Source: an uncultured Coriobacteriaceae bacterium
GTDB lineage: Bacteria; Actinomycetota; Coriobacteriia; Coriobacteriales; QAMH01
Reading direction: 5' to 3'
DNA length: 11,790 bases
NCBI GenBank assembly: GCA_902783925.1
Contig: CACZSV010000004.1
Location: 1-11,790 of the forward strand
A program made the position numbers and the translations under genes. Below, piece by piece: positions 5,091 to 11,790 of the stretch (its first letter is position 1; every line of letters begins with the position of its first letter). Below the pieces are notes generated by a model that saw only the letters and a program-made list of their open reading frames with translations, ran no database searches and had not been told where the DNA came from.

Positions 5091-7679
5091 ATGGCAGGAA
5101 TGCGTGTACATGAGTTAGCGAAAGAATACGGAATGACATCCAAGGAGCTTCTCGAGAAGTTGAAAGAGATGAAGATTCCGGTCAAGAACCATGCATCCAC
5201 GCTCGTCGATGCGTATGTCGACAAGATCCGCAAGGAGCTTGGCCCCGAGATTCAAGAGCGCGCCAAGCAGATAGAGGCCGACAAGAAGAAAGCCGCTGCA
5301 GAGAAGGCGGCGCGCGCCAAAGAAGAGCGCAAACGCATTGAAGAGGAGCGCAAGCGCGCTGCCCAGGCAGAGATCGAGCGCCGCAAGGAAGAACAGCAGC
5401 AGCGCAGGGAAGCCGCGGGCGAGGTCGTGAATACCGAAGACGAAAAGCCCGAGAAGGCCGTCGAGGAAAAGAAGGCGTCCGGTCCGTCTGTCTTTGACAA
5501 CCTGCTCTCGCAGATTGCTGCTGAAAACGATCGCCTGGCTCACGAAAAGAAGGAAAAAGCCGCAGCCGAAAAACAGGCTGCTGCCGAGCGTCGTGAGGCG
5601 GAGCAGGCTGCTGCAGCCGCTGCCGCTCAGGCTCAGGCCGCACAGCAGGAAGAATCTCCGTATCGTGAGAAGGGTGCTGGCAAGAAGAAAAAGAAAGCCC
5701 GCCATAATGTCGAGGTCGATTCGGAATCCGAAGACGATCGCTATCGTCAGATGGCCCAGGCGGCTGAGCAGCTTCAGCGCGACAAGGTGCTCGAAGAGGC
5801 ACGCGCTGCCGTTGCAGAGGCAGAAAAGCAATCAAGCGGCAGACGCAAGAAGCGTAAAGAACGTCGCGCTGCAGAAGCCGCACGCAAGGCCGAGGAAGAG
5901 GCACAGCGCAAAGCAGAGCTCACGGGCGTTCCCGTGGGTGTTGTGCAGGTTACGAGTGGCGTGACCGTAGGCGAACTTGCCGAGGCGCTCGAAGTGCCTG
6001 GAAATGAGGTCGTGAAGCGCCTGTTCTTGTTGGGCACTCCGCTTACGCTCACGCAATCGATGAGCGACGACTTGGTCGAGCTCATCGCCGGTGACCTCGG
6101 CCGTGAGGTCAAGATTATCTCGCCGGAAGAGGAGATGTCGTTCACCTTCTACGATGACGAAAAAGACCTCAAGCCGCGTCCGCCCGTCGTTACCGTTATG
6201 GGCCATGTCGACCACGGCAAGACATCGTTGCTCGATGCCATCAGACATTCCGGCGTGCAGGCGACGGAGGCTGGCGGCATTACCCAGGCAATCGGCGCAT
6301 CTGTCGTGTGGATCAATGGGCATCAGATCACCTTCATCGACACGCCCGGTCACGAGGCGTTTACCGCCATGCGCGCCCGCGGTGCGCAGGTCACCGATAT
6401 CATCGTGCTCGTCGTCGCTGCAGACGATGGCGTCATGCCGCAGACCATCGAGGCAATCGACCATGCCAAGGCGGCGAATGTCCCCATCGTCGTCGCCATC
6501 AACAAGATCGACAAGGCGGGCGCCAATCCCGAGCGCGTGAAGACCGAGCTTTCCGAGCGCGGCGTCATTCCCGAGGAATGGGGCGGCAACAATATGTTCG
6601 TCGAGGTTTCGGCACGTCAGAACCTCAATATCGATGAACTGCTCGAAACCATCATCCTGCAGGCAGAAGTGCTCGAGCTCAAGGCGAACCCGGATACGAC
6701 GGCAAGCGGCTTTGTTATTGAGGCGAACCTCGACAAAGGCCGTGGACCGGTGGCTACGGTCATCGTGCAACGCGGTACTTTGCGTGTGGGAGATCCGCTT
6801 GTTGCCGGCGTGTGCTTTGGACATGTGCGTGCACTCGTCGACCCCAAGGGCAATTCCGTGAAAGAGGCAAAGCCGGCAGATCCCGTCGAGATTCTGGGCC
6901 TTTCTGCCGTGCCGAGCGCAGGCGACGAATTTGCCGTGTTCGAAAACGAGTCCGAGGCACGTGGCCTCGCGGCTGAGCGTGAGCTCAGGCAGCGTCTTGC
7001 CGCGCAGGAGGCTCCGCGTCATGTGAGCCTCGACGATCTGTTTGCTCGTATTGAGGAGGACAAGCTCGCCGAGCTCAACCTCATCGTCAAGGCAGATACG
7101 CAGGGTTCCATCGAGGCATTGCGCGGTGCTTTGGACAAGATGGACCAGTCCGAAGTGCGCATCAATGTCATCCATGCTGCAGTTGGTGGTGTGACCGAGA
7201 CAGACGTCAACTTTGCCGCGGCGTCGGATGCCATCATCATCGGCTTTGGTGTGCGTCCCCAGGCCGGCGTGCGTCAGGCGGCGGAACGCGAGAAGGTCGA
7301 CGTTCGCCTGTATCGTGTCATCTACCAGGCTATCGAGGATATCAACGCCGCGCGTGTCGGCTTGCTTGCACCTGAAGAAGTCGAGGTCGACACCGGTTCG
7401 GCCGACGTCCGCGAGGTCTTCAAGATGCCCAAGATCGGCGCGATTGCCGGCTGCGTGGTCACGGAAGGCGAGATTGCCAAGACCGACCTCGTACGCATCG
7501 TGCGCGATGGCGTTATCGTCCATGACGGCGCGATTTCATCCATGCGCCATTATCGTGACGACGTCGAGTCTGTCCGTGCGGGCACGGAATGCGGCATTGG
7601 CATCGAGGACTTCCAAGATATCAAGGAAGGCGACGTTATCGAGGGCTATCGCATCGAACAGGTCGCACGTAAGGAATAG
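5091..7679 (+). CDS. infB: Translation initiation factor IF-2
   Basis: IF2 is the GTPase that brings fMet-tRNA to the 30S P site and promotes 50S joining. The 862 residues begin with an IF2_N domain (MRVHELAKEYGM..., about 4-50). A long charged Lys/Glu/Ala/Gln-rich linker follows (about 55-280), probably helical or disordered, with an Ala-rich run and a KKKKKARHN basic patch. A second IF2_N-like domain spans about 284-334. The G domain carries every GTPase motif: G1 GHVDHGKT (371-378), G2 GGITQ (395-399, Thr398), G3 DTPGH (417-421), G4 NKID (471-474) and G5 SAR (507-509). The beta-barrel domain II, domain III (LIVKADTQGSIEALRGAL, from about 662) and the C-terminal fMet-tRNA-binding domain (FKMPKIGAIAGC, from about 777) follow in order. 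No disruption is visible. It lies in the usual place after ylxR and three bases before rbfA. The variable linker is normal for the family. Confidence 0.98.
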   Translation: MAGMRVHELAKEYGMTSKELLEKLKEMKIPVKNHASTLVDAYVDKIRKELGPEIQERAKQIEADKKKAAAEKAARAKEERKRIEEERKRAAQAEIERRKEEQQQRREAAGEVVNTEDEKPEKAVEEKKASGPSVFDNLLSQIAAENDRLAHEKKEKAAAEKQAAAERREAEQAAAAAAAQAQAAQQEESPYREKGAGKKKKKARHNVEVDSESEDDRYRQMAQAAEQLQRDKVLEEARAAVAEAEKQSSGRRKKRKERRAAEAARKAEEEAQRKAELTGVPVGVVQVTSGVTVGELAEALEVPGNEVVKRLFLLGTPLTLTQSMSDDLVELIAGDLGREVKIISPEEEMSFTFYDDEKDLKPRPPVVTVMGHVDHGKTSLLDAIRHSGVQATEAGGITQAIGASVVWINGHQITFIDTPGHEAFTAMRARGAQVTDIIVLVVAADDGVMPQTIEAIDHAKAANVPIVVAINKIDKAGANPERVKTELSERGVIPEEWGGNNMFVEVSARQNLNIDELLETIILQAEVLELKANPDTTASGFVIEANLDKGRGPVATVIVQRGTLRVGDPLVAGVCFGHVRALVDPKGNSVKEAKPADPVEILGLSAVPSAGDEFAVFENESEARGLAAERELRQRLAAQEAPRHVSLDDLFARIEEDKLAELNLIVKADTQGSIEALRGALDKMDQSEVRINVIHAAVGGVTETDVNFAAASDAIIIGFGVRPQAGVRQAAEREKVDVRLYRVIYQAIEDINAARVGLLAPEEVEVDTGSADVREVFKMPKIGAIAGCVVTEGEIAKTDLVRIVRDGVIVHDGAISSMRHYRDDVESVRAGTECGIGIEDFQDIKEGDVIEGYRIEQVARKE

Positions 7680-7682
7680 AAC

Positions 7683-8027
7683 ATGAAGCAGAATTCCGCT
7701 TCGCGTCGGGTTAACGAAGAGCTGCGTGCAAAGATTGCGAACGTCTTGCTGTTCCATATCTCTGATCCGAGGCTCGATATGGTGACCATCACCGACGTGG
7801 AAGTTTCGAAAGATCGCGAGGTCGCCGATGTGTATGTGAGCGCATCGGCCGACCGCTACGATGAGGTCATGGAGGGGCTCGAGGCAGCTCGCGGACGAAT
7901 CCGTTCGCTCGTGGGCAAGAACCTTGGGTGGCGCGTGACTCCCGAGCTGCGCTTCCGCATCGACCACTCGGTAGATGCCGCCGAACGCATAGCACAGCTC
8001 TTTAGCGAAGAGAGCAGCGAAGCATAA
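7683..8027 (+). CDS. rbfA: 30S ribosome-binding factor A
   Basis: RbfA is a KH-fold cold-shock and assembly factor that binds immature 30S subunits near the 16S 5' end. The 114-residue product matches the family length. It shows the family pattern RVNEELRAKIANVL, ISDPRLDMVTITDVEVSKD, ADVYVS and the C-terminal TPELRFRIDHSVDAAERI block. The ATG is three bases after the infB stop, and AAGGA (7671-7675), inside the end of infB, provides a ribosome binding site at seven bases. nrnA begins one base after the stop codon. The order infB-rbfA-nrnA-truB is conserved in Gram-positive bacteria and supports the call. Confidence 0.96.
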   Translation: MKQNSASRRVNEELRAKIANVLLFHISDPRLDMVTITDVEVSKDREVADVYVSASADRYDEVMEGLEAARGRIRSLVGKNLGWRVTPELRFRIDHSVDAAERIAQLFSEESSEA

Positions 8028-8028
8028 G

Positions 8029-9078
8029 ATGAAGAAATTCGATTATTCCGCTGGGATCGACCTGCTCAAAGGCGCCCAGACCATAGCGGTATGCGGACAT
8101 GTCAACCCCGATGGCGATTGTCTGGGCAGCGCACTTGCTTTGACGCTTGCACTGCGTAGCTGCTGCTACGATGTGACCCCTCTGCTCGCAACGCGCGAAT
8201 GCCCCGGTCTCTACGACTTTCTCGAGGGGTATTCCTGGTTTACGCCTGCCTGCGATTATCACGAGGATCCCGACGTCTTTATCATGGTCGATGTGCCGAG
8301 CTTGCCGCGTACGGGCGATGGTGCTCATGTGTTCGATCGTGCAAAGAAGACGCTTGTCATCGATCATCATCAAGGCGATGGGTCGTTTGCCGATGTCGCG
8401 TATGTCGATCCGACAGCCGCGGCGGCTGGTATGCTCGTATGGGATTTCATCGAGCAGCTGGGTGTTGCACATACGCCGGAAATCGCCACCTGCTGCTATA
8501 CGGCGCTTGTGACCGATACGGGGCGCTTCCAATTCCAGAATACAGATGCGCCAGCTCTGGAAGCAGCCGCAAAGATGGCGTGCGCCGGCGCGAACCCGTC
8601 TGAGATTTCGCGCTATGTCTATCAGCGTCGCAGCCTGGCTGCAATCCAACTCAACGCGCTCGTCATGCGCAGGATGGAAACCTTGTTCGATGGCAAAGTC
8701 GTGATGTCGTGGGTTTGCGAGGCAGACTTCAATAACCTTGGTGCCACGAAAGACGATGGCGATTCCCTCATTGATCAGATTCGCCAGCTCGATGGTATCG
8801 AGGTAGCGGTGATGCTCCGCGAGCAAGGGCCTATCGTCCGCGGCAGCATTCGGTCCAAGACGGACCGCGATGTATCTGCCATCGCCGCGAAAATCGGCGG
8901 AGGGGGGCACAAGGCTGCAGCCGGATTCACGGTCAAGGGCGGTCTTGACGAGGCGCGACGTGTGATTACCAAATTGCTGGGCGAATCGTTTGAAGCCCAG
9001 CCGAAGGCACGCCCCACGACGGATGCCGAGGTCACGGAGACGACGGCGTTTTCCATGATTGACGGAGTCGTGCAATGA
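8029..9078 (+). CDS. nrnA: DHH/DHHA1 phosphoesterase, NrnA-like (nanoRNase / pAp phosphatase)
   Basis: NrnA-type enzymes degrade very short RNA oligonucleotides from the 5' end and dephosphorylate pAp; some also hydrolyse linear dinucleotides from cyclic-di-nucleotide turnover. The 349-residue product has the DHH catalytic domain with NPDGDCLGS (residues 26-34), the aspartate in IMVDVPS, the DHH triad D112-H113-H114 (IDHHQGD), and ALVTDTGRF with D163. The C-terminal DHHA1 domain ends in GGGGHKAAAGF (from 290), the glycine-rich substrate loop. All metal-ligand motifs appear intact. A tail of about 40 residues after the glycine loop, rich in Thr, makes it slightly longer than the Bacillus enzyme. 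The exact substrate preference cannot be read from sequence. The start is one base after the rbfA stop, and the stop overlaps the truB start by four bases (ATGA). Confidence 0.92.
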   Translation: MKKFDYSAGIDLLKGAQTIAVCGHVNPDGDCLGSALALTLALRSCCYDVTPLLATRECPGLYDFLEGYSWFTPACDYHEDPDVFIMVDVPSLPRTGDGAHVFDRAKKTLVIDHHQGDGSFADVAYVDPTAAAAGMLVWDFIEQLGVAHTPEIATCCYTALVTDTGRFQFQNTDAPALEAAAKMACAGANPSEISRYVYQRRSLAAIQLNALVMRRMETLFDGKVVMSWVCEADFNNLGATKDDGDSLIDQIRQLDGIEVAVMLREQGPIVRGSIRSKTDRDVSAIAAKIGGGGHKAAAGFTVKGGLDEARRVITKLLGESFEAQPKARPTTDAEVTETTAFSMIDGVVQ

Positions 9079-10040
9079 AGCGCTCTACAAGCGGTTTATG
9101 CGGCGTACTGGCAATTGACAAGCCCTATGGCATCACTTCGCATGATGTCGTTAATCGCGTGCGCCGTATTACGGGGGAGCGTCGCGTGGGCCATGCGGGA
9201 ACGCTTGACCCGGCGGCAACAGGGCTCATGCTCGTGGGAGTCGGTGCGGCAACGAGGCTTTCCGAGTACCTGACCGGACACGACAAAGAGTACGATGCCC
9301 GAATAGTCTTTGGGGCATCGACCGATACCGACGATGTGCAGGGACGCGTGCTCGATATGGAACGTATCTGCGTACCCGATGAGTCTTTGCTGGCGAACCC
9401 CGAGCAGGTCCTCGCCGAATTCACCGGCGAGCTTGAGCAGATGCCCCCTGCGTATTCCGCAATCAAGAAAAATGGCGTCGTTGCTTATAAAGCTGCGCGC
9501 GAAGGAACCTGTATCGACCTCGAAGCGCGCCCGGTCACGGTGCATGAAGCGCGCTTCGATGCGTTTGGTACAACGCATGTCGAGCTATCGGGCCCGCAGA
9601 GCGAAGCCCTGGCGTATGAGCTCCCATATTGGGACGTGCATTTTCACGTGAGCAAGGGAACGTATATACGTGCTCTTGCCCGCGATATCGGTGCATATCT
9701 GGGGTGTGGTGCGTTTCTTGGCGCGTTGCGCCGCACAGCTGTTGCGGGCACGGACTTAGGGTGTGCATGTACAATAGACAAGCTCGAGACGCAAGCTCAG
9801 AACGCTGAGCCGTTTGCATGGTGCGACCCGACCGCACTTTTGGGTTTTCCCATAATCGAGCTTGACGATTATCAGGCTCAGCATGTGGCAAATGGCCGCG
9901 AACTCGAATGTGCCGAGTCTGCGAGCGACGGCTTTATCTCGTGTGTGAAAGACGACAAACTGCTTGCTGTGTATCGTGCACACGACGGGCATGTCAAGCC
10001 GGCGACGGTTATTCCGGGAGGCGTAAGCGGCGTTGCATGA
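9075..10040 (+). CDS. truB: tRNA pseudouridine(55) synthase TruB
   Basis: TruB isomerises U55 in the T loop of almost all elongator tRNAs and also acts as a tRNA-folding chaperone. The 321-residue product opens with the family segment GVLAIDKPYGITSHDVV. The catalytic motif GHAGTLDPAATG carries the nucleophile D45. Further conserved pieces are the Tyr in KEYDARI (Y73), STDTDD, MPPAYSAIKKNG, and SKGTYIRALARDIG with R199. A C-terminal PUA-like region follows. The segment just before SKGTYIR (about residues 172-190, including GPQSEALAYELPYWD) looks 12-15 residues longer than in the E. coli protein and may be a lineage-specific loop. The ATG overlaps the nrnA stop by four bases, and the 3' end overlaps the ribF start by eight, so translation is probably coupled on both sides. 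Confidence 0.96.
   Translation: MKRSTSGLCGVLAIDKPYGITSHDVVNRVRRITGERRVGHAGTLDPAATGLMLVGVGAATRLSEYLTGHDKEYDARIVFGASTDTDDVQGRVLDMERICVPDESLLANPEQVLAEFTGELEQMPPAYSAIKKNGVVAYKAAREGTCIDLEARPVTVHEARFDAFGTTHVELSGPQSEALAYELPYWDVHFHVSKGTYIRALARDIGAYLGCGAFLGALRRTAVAGTDLGCACTIDKLETQAQNAEPFAWCDPTALLGFPIIELDDYQAQHVANGRELECAESASDGFISCVKDDKLLAVYRAHDGHVKPATVIPGGVSGVA
10016..10021 (+). promoter_or_regulatory. Ribosome binding site favouring the TTG start of ribF
   Basis: GGGAGG inside the end of truB lies eleven bases before TTG at 10033 and twenty-three before the in-frame GTG at 10045. The spacing is long but usable for TTG and too long for GTG. No in-frame ATG exists upstream of the conserved GVFDGMHLGH motif. 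Confidence 0.45.
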
Positions 10041-10998
10041 CAGCGTGATACATTGGGATCCTTTTGCTAAAGAACAACCGTCATTGGGCGATGTTGTCAT
10101 TGTCATTGGCGTATTTGACGGCATGCACCTTGGACATAGGGCACTTTTTGCCATGGCGCGCCAAGAGGCAAGCGTGCTCGGGGTTCCCACCGTTGCCGTA
10201 ACATTCGACCGCGATCCAGATGAGATTTTCAGACCTGCTGGCGTCCCGCTGGACAAACTGCTTTCAAACGCCGGCAGGCTCCGCATGATCTCCGAGCAAG
10301 TTGATGGCGCCGTGATCAGCTTGCCTGCGACGCAGCAAGTGTTCGGGCTCGAACCAGATGCATTCCTTTCGCACTTGGGACAGGTTATGACACCACGCGC
10401 GGTTTTCACAGGGGCAGATTTTCGCTTTGGCCGCCGCGCAAGCGGCACTGTTGCCGATATCGAACATTGGGCTGCAAGCCATGTATGCACATGTGTCCCC
10501 TGCGAGCTTATAGAAGAGAAGCATGCTCCGGTAACTGCCACGCGTATTCGCCAGCTTCTTCGTCAAGGAGATGTGAGCGAAGCACGTGATTTGCTCGCCG
10601 GTCGTGCGCATAGCGTTACTGGTCGTGTTGTGCACGGAAGGGGAGAAGGCGGAGACTTTGGTTTTGCCACCGCAAATCTTGACCTTGCCCAAAACGAGAC
10701 GATGCTTCCACTCGAGGGCGTGTATGCGGCATATGCGTTTGTGGATGAGCAGCGTTATGCGGCTGCCGTAAACGTTGGGGTCGCAAAGAGCTTCGAAGGT
10801 GCAACAGCGCAGCTCGAGGCGCATCTGCTCGATTTCGAAGACGACCTCTATGGCAAAAATGTGCGCATCGAGTTTGTGCAGTGGCTGCGTGAGCCGCGAG
10901 TGTTTGCAAGCACCGATGAGCTCGTCGAGACGGTAATGGGCAATATCGACTGGGTACGCAAGCACCTTGGGGGCGGGTTAGATGGCGCGCATCTCTGA
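10033..10998 (+). CDS. ribF: Bifunctional riboflavin kinase / FAD synthetase
   Basis: RibF phosphorylates riboflavin to FMN and then adenylylates FMN to FAD. The 321-residue product has the two usual modules. The N-terminal nucleotidyltransferase shows GVFDGMHLGH (residues 26-35, the HxGH-type site), VTFDRDPDEIF, TGADFRFG and TATRIR (168-173, the usual STRIR). The C-terminal riboflavin kinase shows GFATANL (210-216), LEGVYAAY, NVGVAKSF (247-254) and LEAHLLDF with E262, the expected catalytic base, then DLYGKNV and LREPRVF. Two kinase motifs are drifted: the usual PTAN reads ATAN (212-215), and the usual RPTF or NPTF reads AKSF (251-254). The start is probably TTG at 10033, overlapping truB by eight bases and served by GGGAGG eleven bases upstream; GTG at 10045 is the alternative. 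The 3' end overlaps dnaG by 17 bases. FAD synthetase activity is well supported; kinase activity is likely but less certain. Confidence 0.93.
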   Translation: MHDSVIHWDPFAKEQPSLGDVVIVIGVFDGMHLGHRALFAMARQEASVLGVPTVAVTFDRDPDEIFRPAGVPLDKLLSNAGRLRMISEQVDGAVISLPATQQVFGLEPDAFLSHLGQVMTPRAVFTGADFRFGRRASGTVADIEHWAASHVCTCVPCELIEEKHAPVTATRIRQLLRQGDVSEARDLLAGRAHSVTGRVVHGRGEGGDFGFATANLDLAQNETMLPLEGVYAAYAFVDEQRYAAAVNVGVAKSFEGATAQLEAHLLDFEDDLYGKNVRIEFVQWLREPRVFASTDELVETVMGNIDWVRKHLGGGLDGAHL

Positions 10999-11790
10999 AG
11001 ACGACATCCGCCGCGTGCGTGAGGCGATTGACCTCGTTGAGCTGGTGAGCGAACGCGTCGTGCTCAAGCAGAAGGGCCGCCTGTTCTGGGGGTGCTGTCC
11101 CTTCCATAACGAGAAGACGCCCTCGTTCAAGATAGACCCCGACTTGCAGAACTGGCACTGCTTCGGCTGCGGCAAGGGCGGCGACGTCTTCGGCTTTCTC
11201 ATGGAAAGCGAGCATTTGGAGTTTCCCGAGGCCGTGCGTGCGCTTGCGGACCGCGCCCATATCGAGATAAAGGAAGAGGGCGGCAGCTCCGTCCCGCGCA
11301 GCAAGCGCGACAGGATGATGCAGGCCTGCGCGGCGGCGGAGGAGTTCTACCATCTCGAGCTCATGCGTTCGCGTGAGCCCGGTCCCGCATCGGCGAGGAG
11401 CTATCTTCATGATCGCGGTTTCGGCGGAGAGTGCGCCAAGGCCTGGAAGCTCGGCTACGCGCCGGGGCGCGGCAAACTGGTGGGCGCCCTGAACAGGCAG
11501 GGGTTCTCCCGCGACGAGCTCGTGGGGGCGAATCTCGCGTACGTGAACAAGCAGGGGAGGATCGTCGACCGCTTCTACGAGCGTGTCATGTTCCCCGTGC
11601 ACGACCTGCAGGGGCGGACCATCGCCTTTGGCGGGCGTGTGATCGGCCAGGGCGAGCCCAAGTATCTCAACACCTCCGAGACGCCGGTCTTTCACAAGTC
11701 GTCGAACATGTTCGGCATCGATGTGGCGAAGAACTCGATTGTCTCGGGGGCGGAGGCGATCGTCGTCGAGGGCTACACGGATGTCATCGC
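10982..11790 (+). CDS. dnaG: DNA primase, N-terminal part (runs off the window)
   Basis: DnaG synthesises RNA primers for lagging-strand replication. About 269 residues are visible, open to the right edge without a stop. The CHC2 zinc-binding domain is complete: C39-x2-H42-x17-C60-x2-C63, in CCPFHNEKTPSF and WHCFGCGKGGDVFGF. The polymerase core follows, with AWKLGYAPG, FYERVMFPVHD, IAFGGRV, PKYLNTSETPVFHK and FGIDVAKNSI. The TOPRIM motif VVEGYTDVI (E263 as predicted catalytic Glu) lies right at the edge. The ATG at 10982 lies inside ribF (17-base overlap), with a G-rich stretch GGGGGCGGG (10969-10977) as a possible ribosome binding site. The sequence is clearly richer in G+C than the genes to its left. 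dnaG commonly sits before rpoD; what follows here lies outside the window. The TOPRIM metal aspartates and the helicase-binding domain cannot be checked. Confidence 0.96.
   Translation, partial: MARISEDDIRRVREAIDLVELVSERVVLKQKGRLFWGCCPFHNEKTPSFKIDPDLQNWHCFGCGKGGDVFGFLMESEHLEFPEAVRALADRAHIEIKEEGGSSVPRSKRDRMMQACAAAEEFYHLELMRSREPGPASARSYLHDRGFGGECAKAWKLGYAPGRGKLVGALNRQGFSRDELVGANLAYVNKQGRIVDRFYERVMFPVHDLQGRTIAFGGRVIGQGEPKYLNTSETPVFHKSSNMFGIDVAKNSIVSGAEAIVVEGYTDVI

Noticed and set aside
3555..5111. Long open frame of 518 codons on the - strand opposite nusA and ylxR
   Set aside because: It is His/Arg/Ala-rich without known motifs and mirrors the codon bias of nusA; a typical antisense shadow in GC-rich coding DNA.
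5280..5700. Repetitive-looking AAG/GAA/GCC tract that could suggest a repeat array
   Set aside because: It encodes the charged Lys/Glu/Ala linker of IF2, which is variable and low-complexity in most bacteria; no regular DNA repeat unit was seen.
5832..7523. Long open frame of 563 codons on the - strand opposite infB
   Set aside because: It lies entirely opposite conserved infB domains, lacks recognisable domains, and is explained by codon bias.
10045..10047. GTG as an alternative start codon of ribF
   Set aside because: It lies 23 bases from the only nearby Shine-Dalgarno sequence, while TTG at 10033 is 11 bases away; kept only as an alternative.
1..11790. Mobile element, CRISPR array, defence cassette, tRNA or rRNA gene
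   Set aside because: No transposase or integrase motifs, direct-repeat arrays, cloverleaf-like sequence or rRNA-like sequence were seen; apart from 2517-3002 the window is packed with conserved housekeeping genes.

Overview
The window is an almost fully coding block of bacterial housekeeping genes, all on the + strand, at moderately high GC (hand counts of sampled lines give about 55-63 % in ribF). The gene order and protein sequences suggest a Gram-positive actinobacterium. A member of the Coriobacteriia is my best guess, because a fragment of a CBM_X2-like surface-protein module and a short actinobacterial-style IF2/NusA set occur together. This placement is inference from family memory, not a search result.

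Layout: a complete leuS (leucyl-tRNA synthetase, 3-2516) lies at the left edge. A 486-base gap (2517-3002) follows. It holds a decayed fragment of a cell-surface Ig-like module (about 2552-2803), a candidate promoter (2827-2854), and a strong stem-loop in the presumed 5' leader (2953-2982). Next comes the classical transcription/translation operon rimP-nusA-ylxR-infB-rbfA-nrnA-truB-ribF (3003-10998), with dnaG (10982 to beyond the right edge) translationally overlapped onto its end. Spacings are tight: gaps of 18, 13, 3 and 1 nt, and overlaps of 1, 4, 8 and 17 nt. This implies one polycistronic unit with translational coupling, and no internal terminator is visible.

The genes work together in building and running the translation machinery. 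RimP and RbfA mature the 30S subunit, IF2 starts translation, TruB modifies tRNA U55, NusA controls RNA polymerase pausing and antitermination, YlxR is a small RNA-binding partner, NrnA removes nanoRNAs and pAp, RibF makes FMN/FAD, and DnaG primes replication.

I found no mobile element, CRISPR array, tRNA/rRNA gene or defence-like cassette, and no evidence for an entirely new system. The points most worth a second look are a C-terminal Cys3His motif on NusA with plant-WRC-like spacing (C-x9-C-x10-C-x2-H), the surface-protein relic, the rimP leader stem-loop, the attachment of dnaG to ribF with a GC rise at that junction, and altered riboflavin-kinase motifs in RibF.
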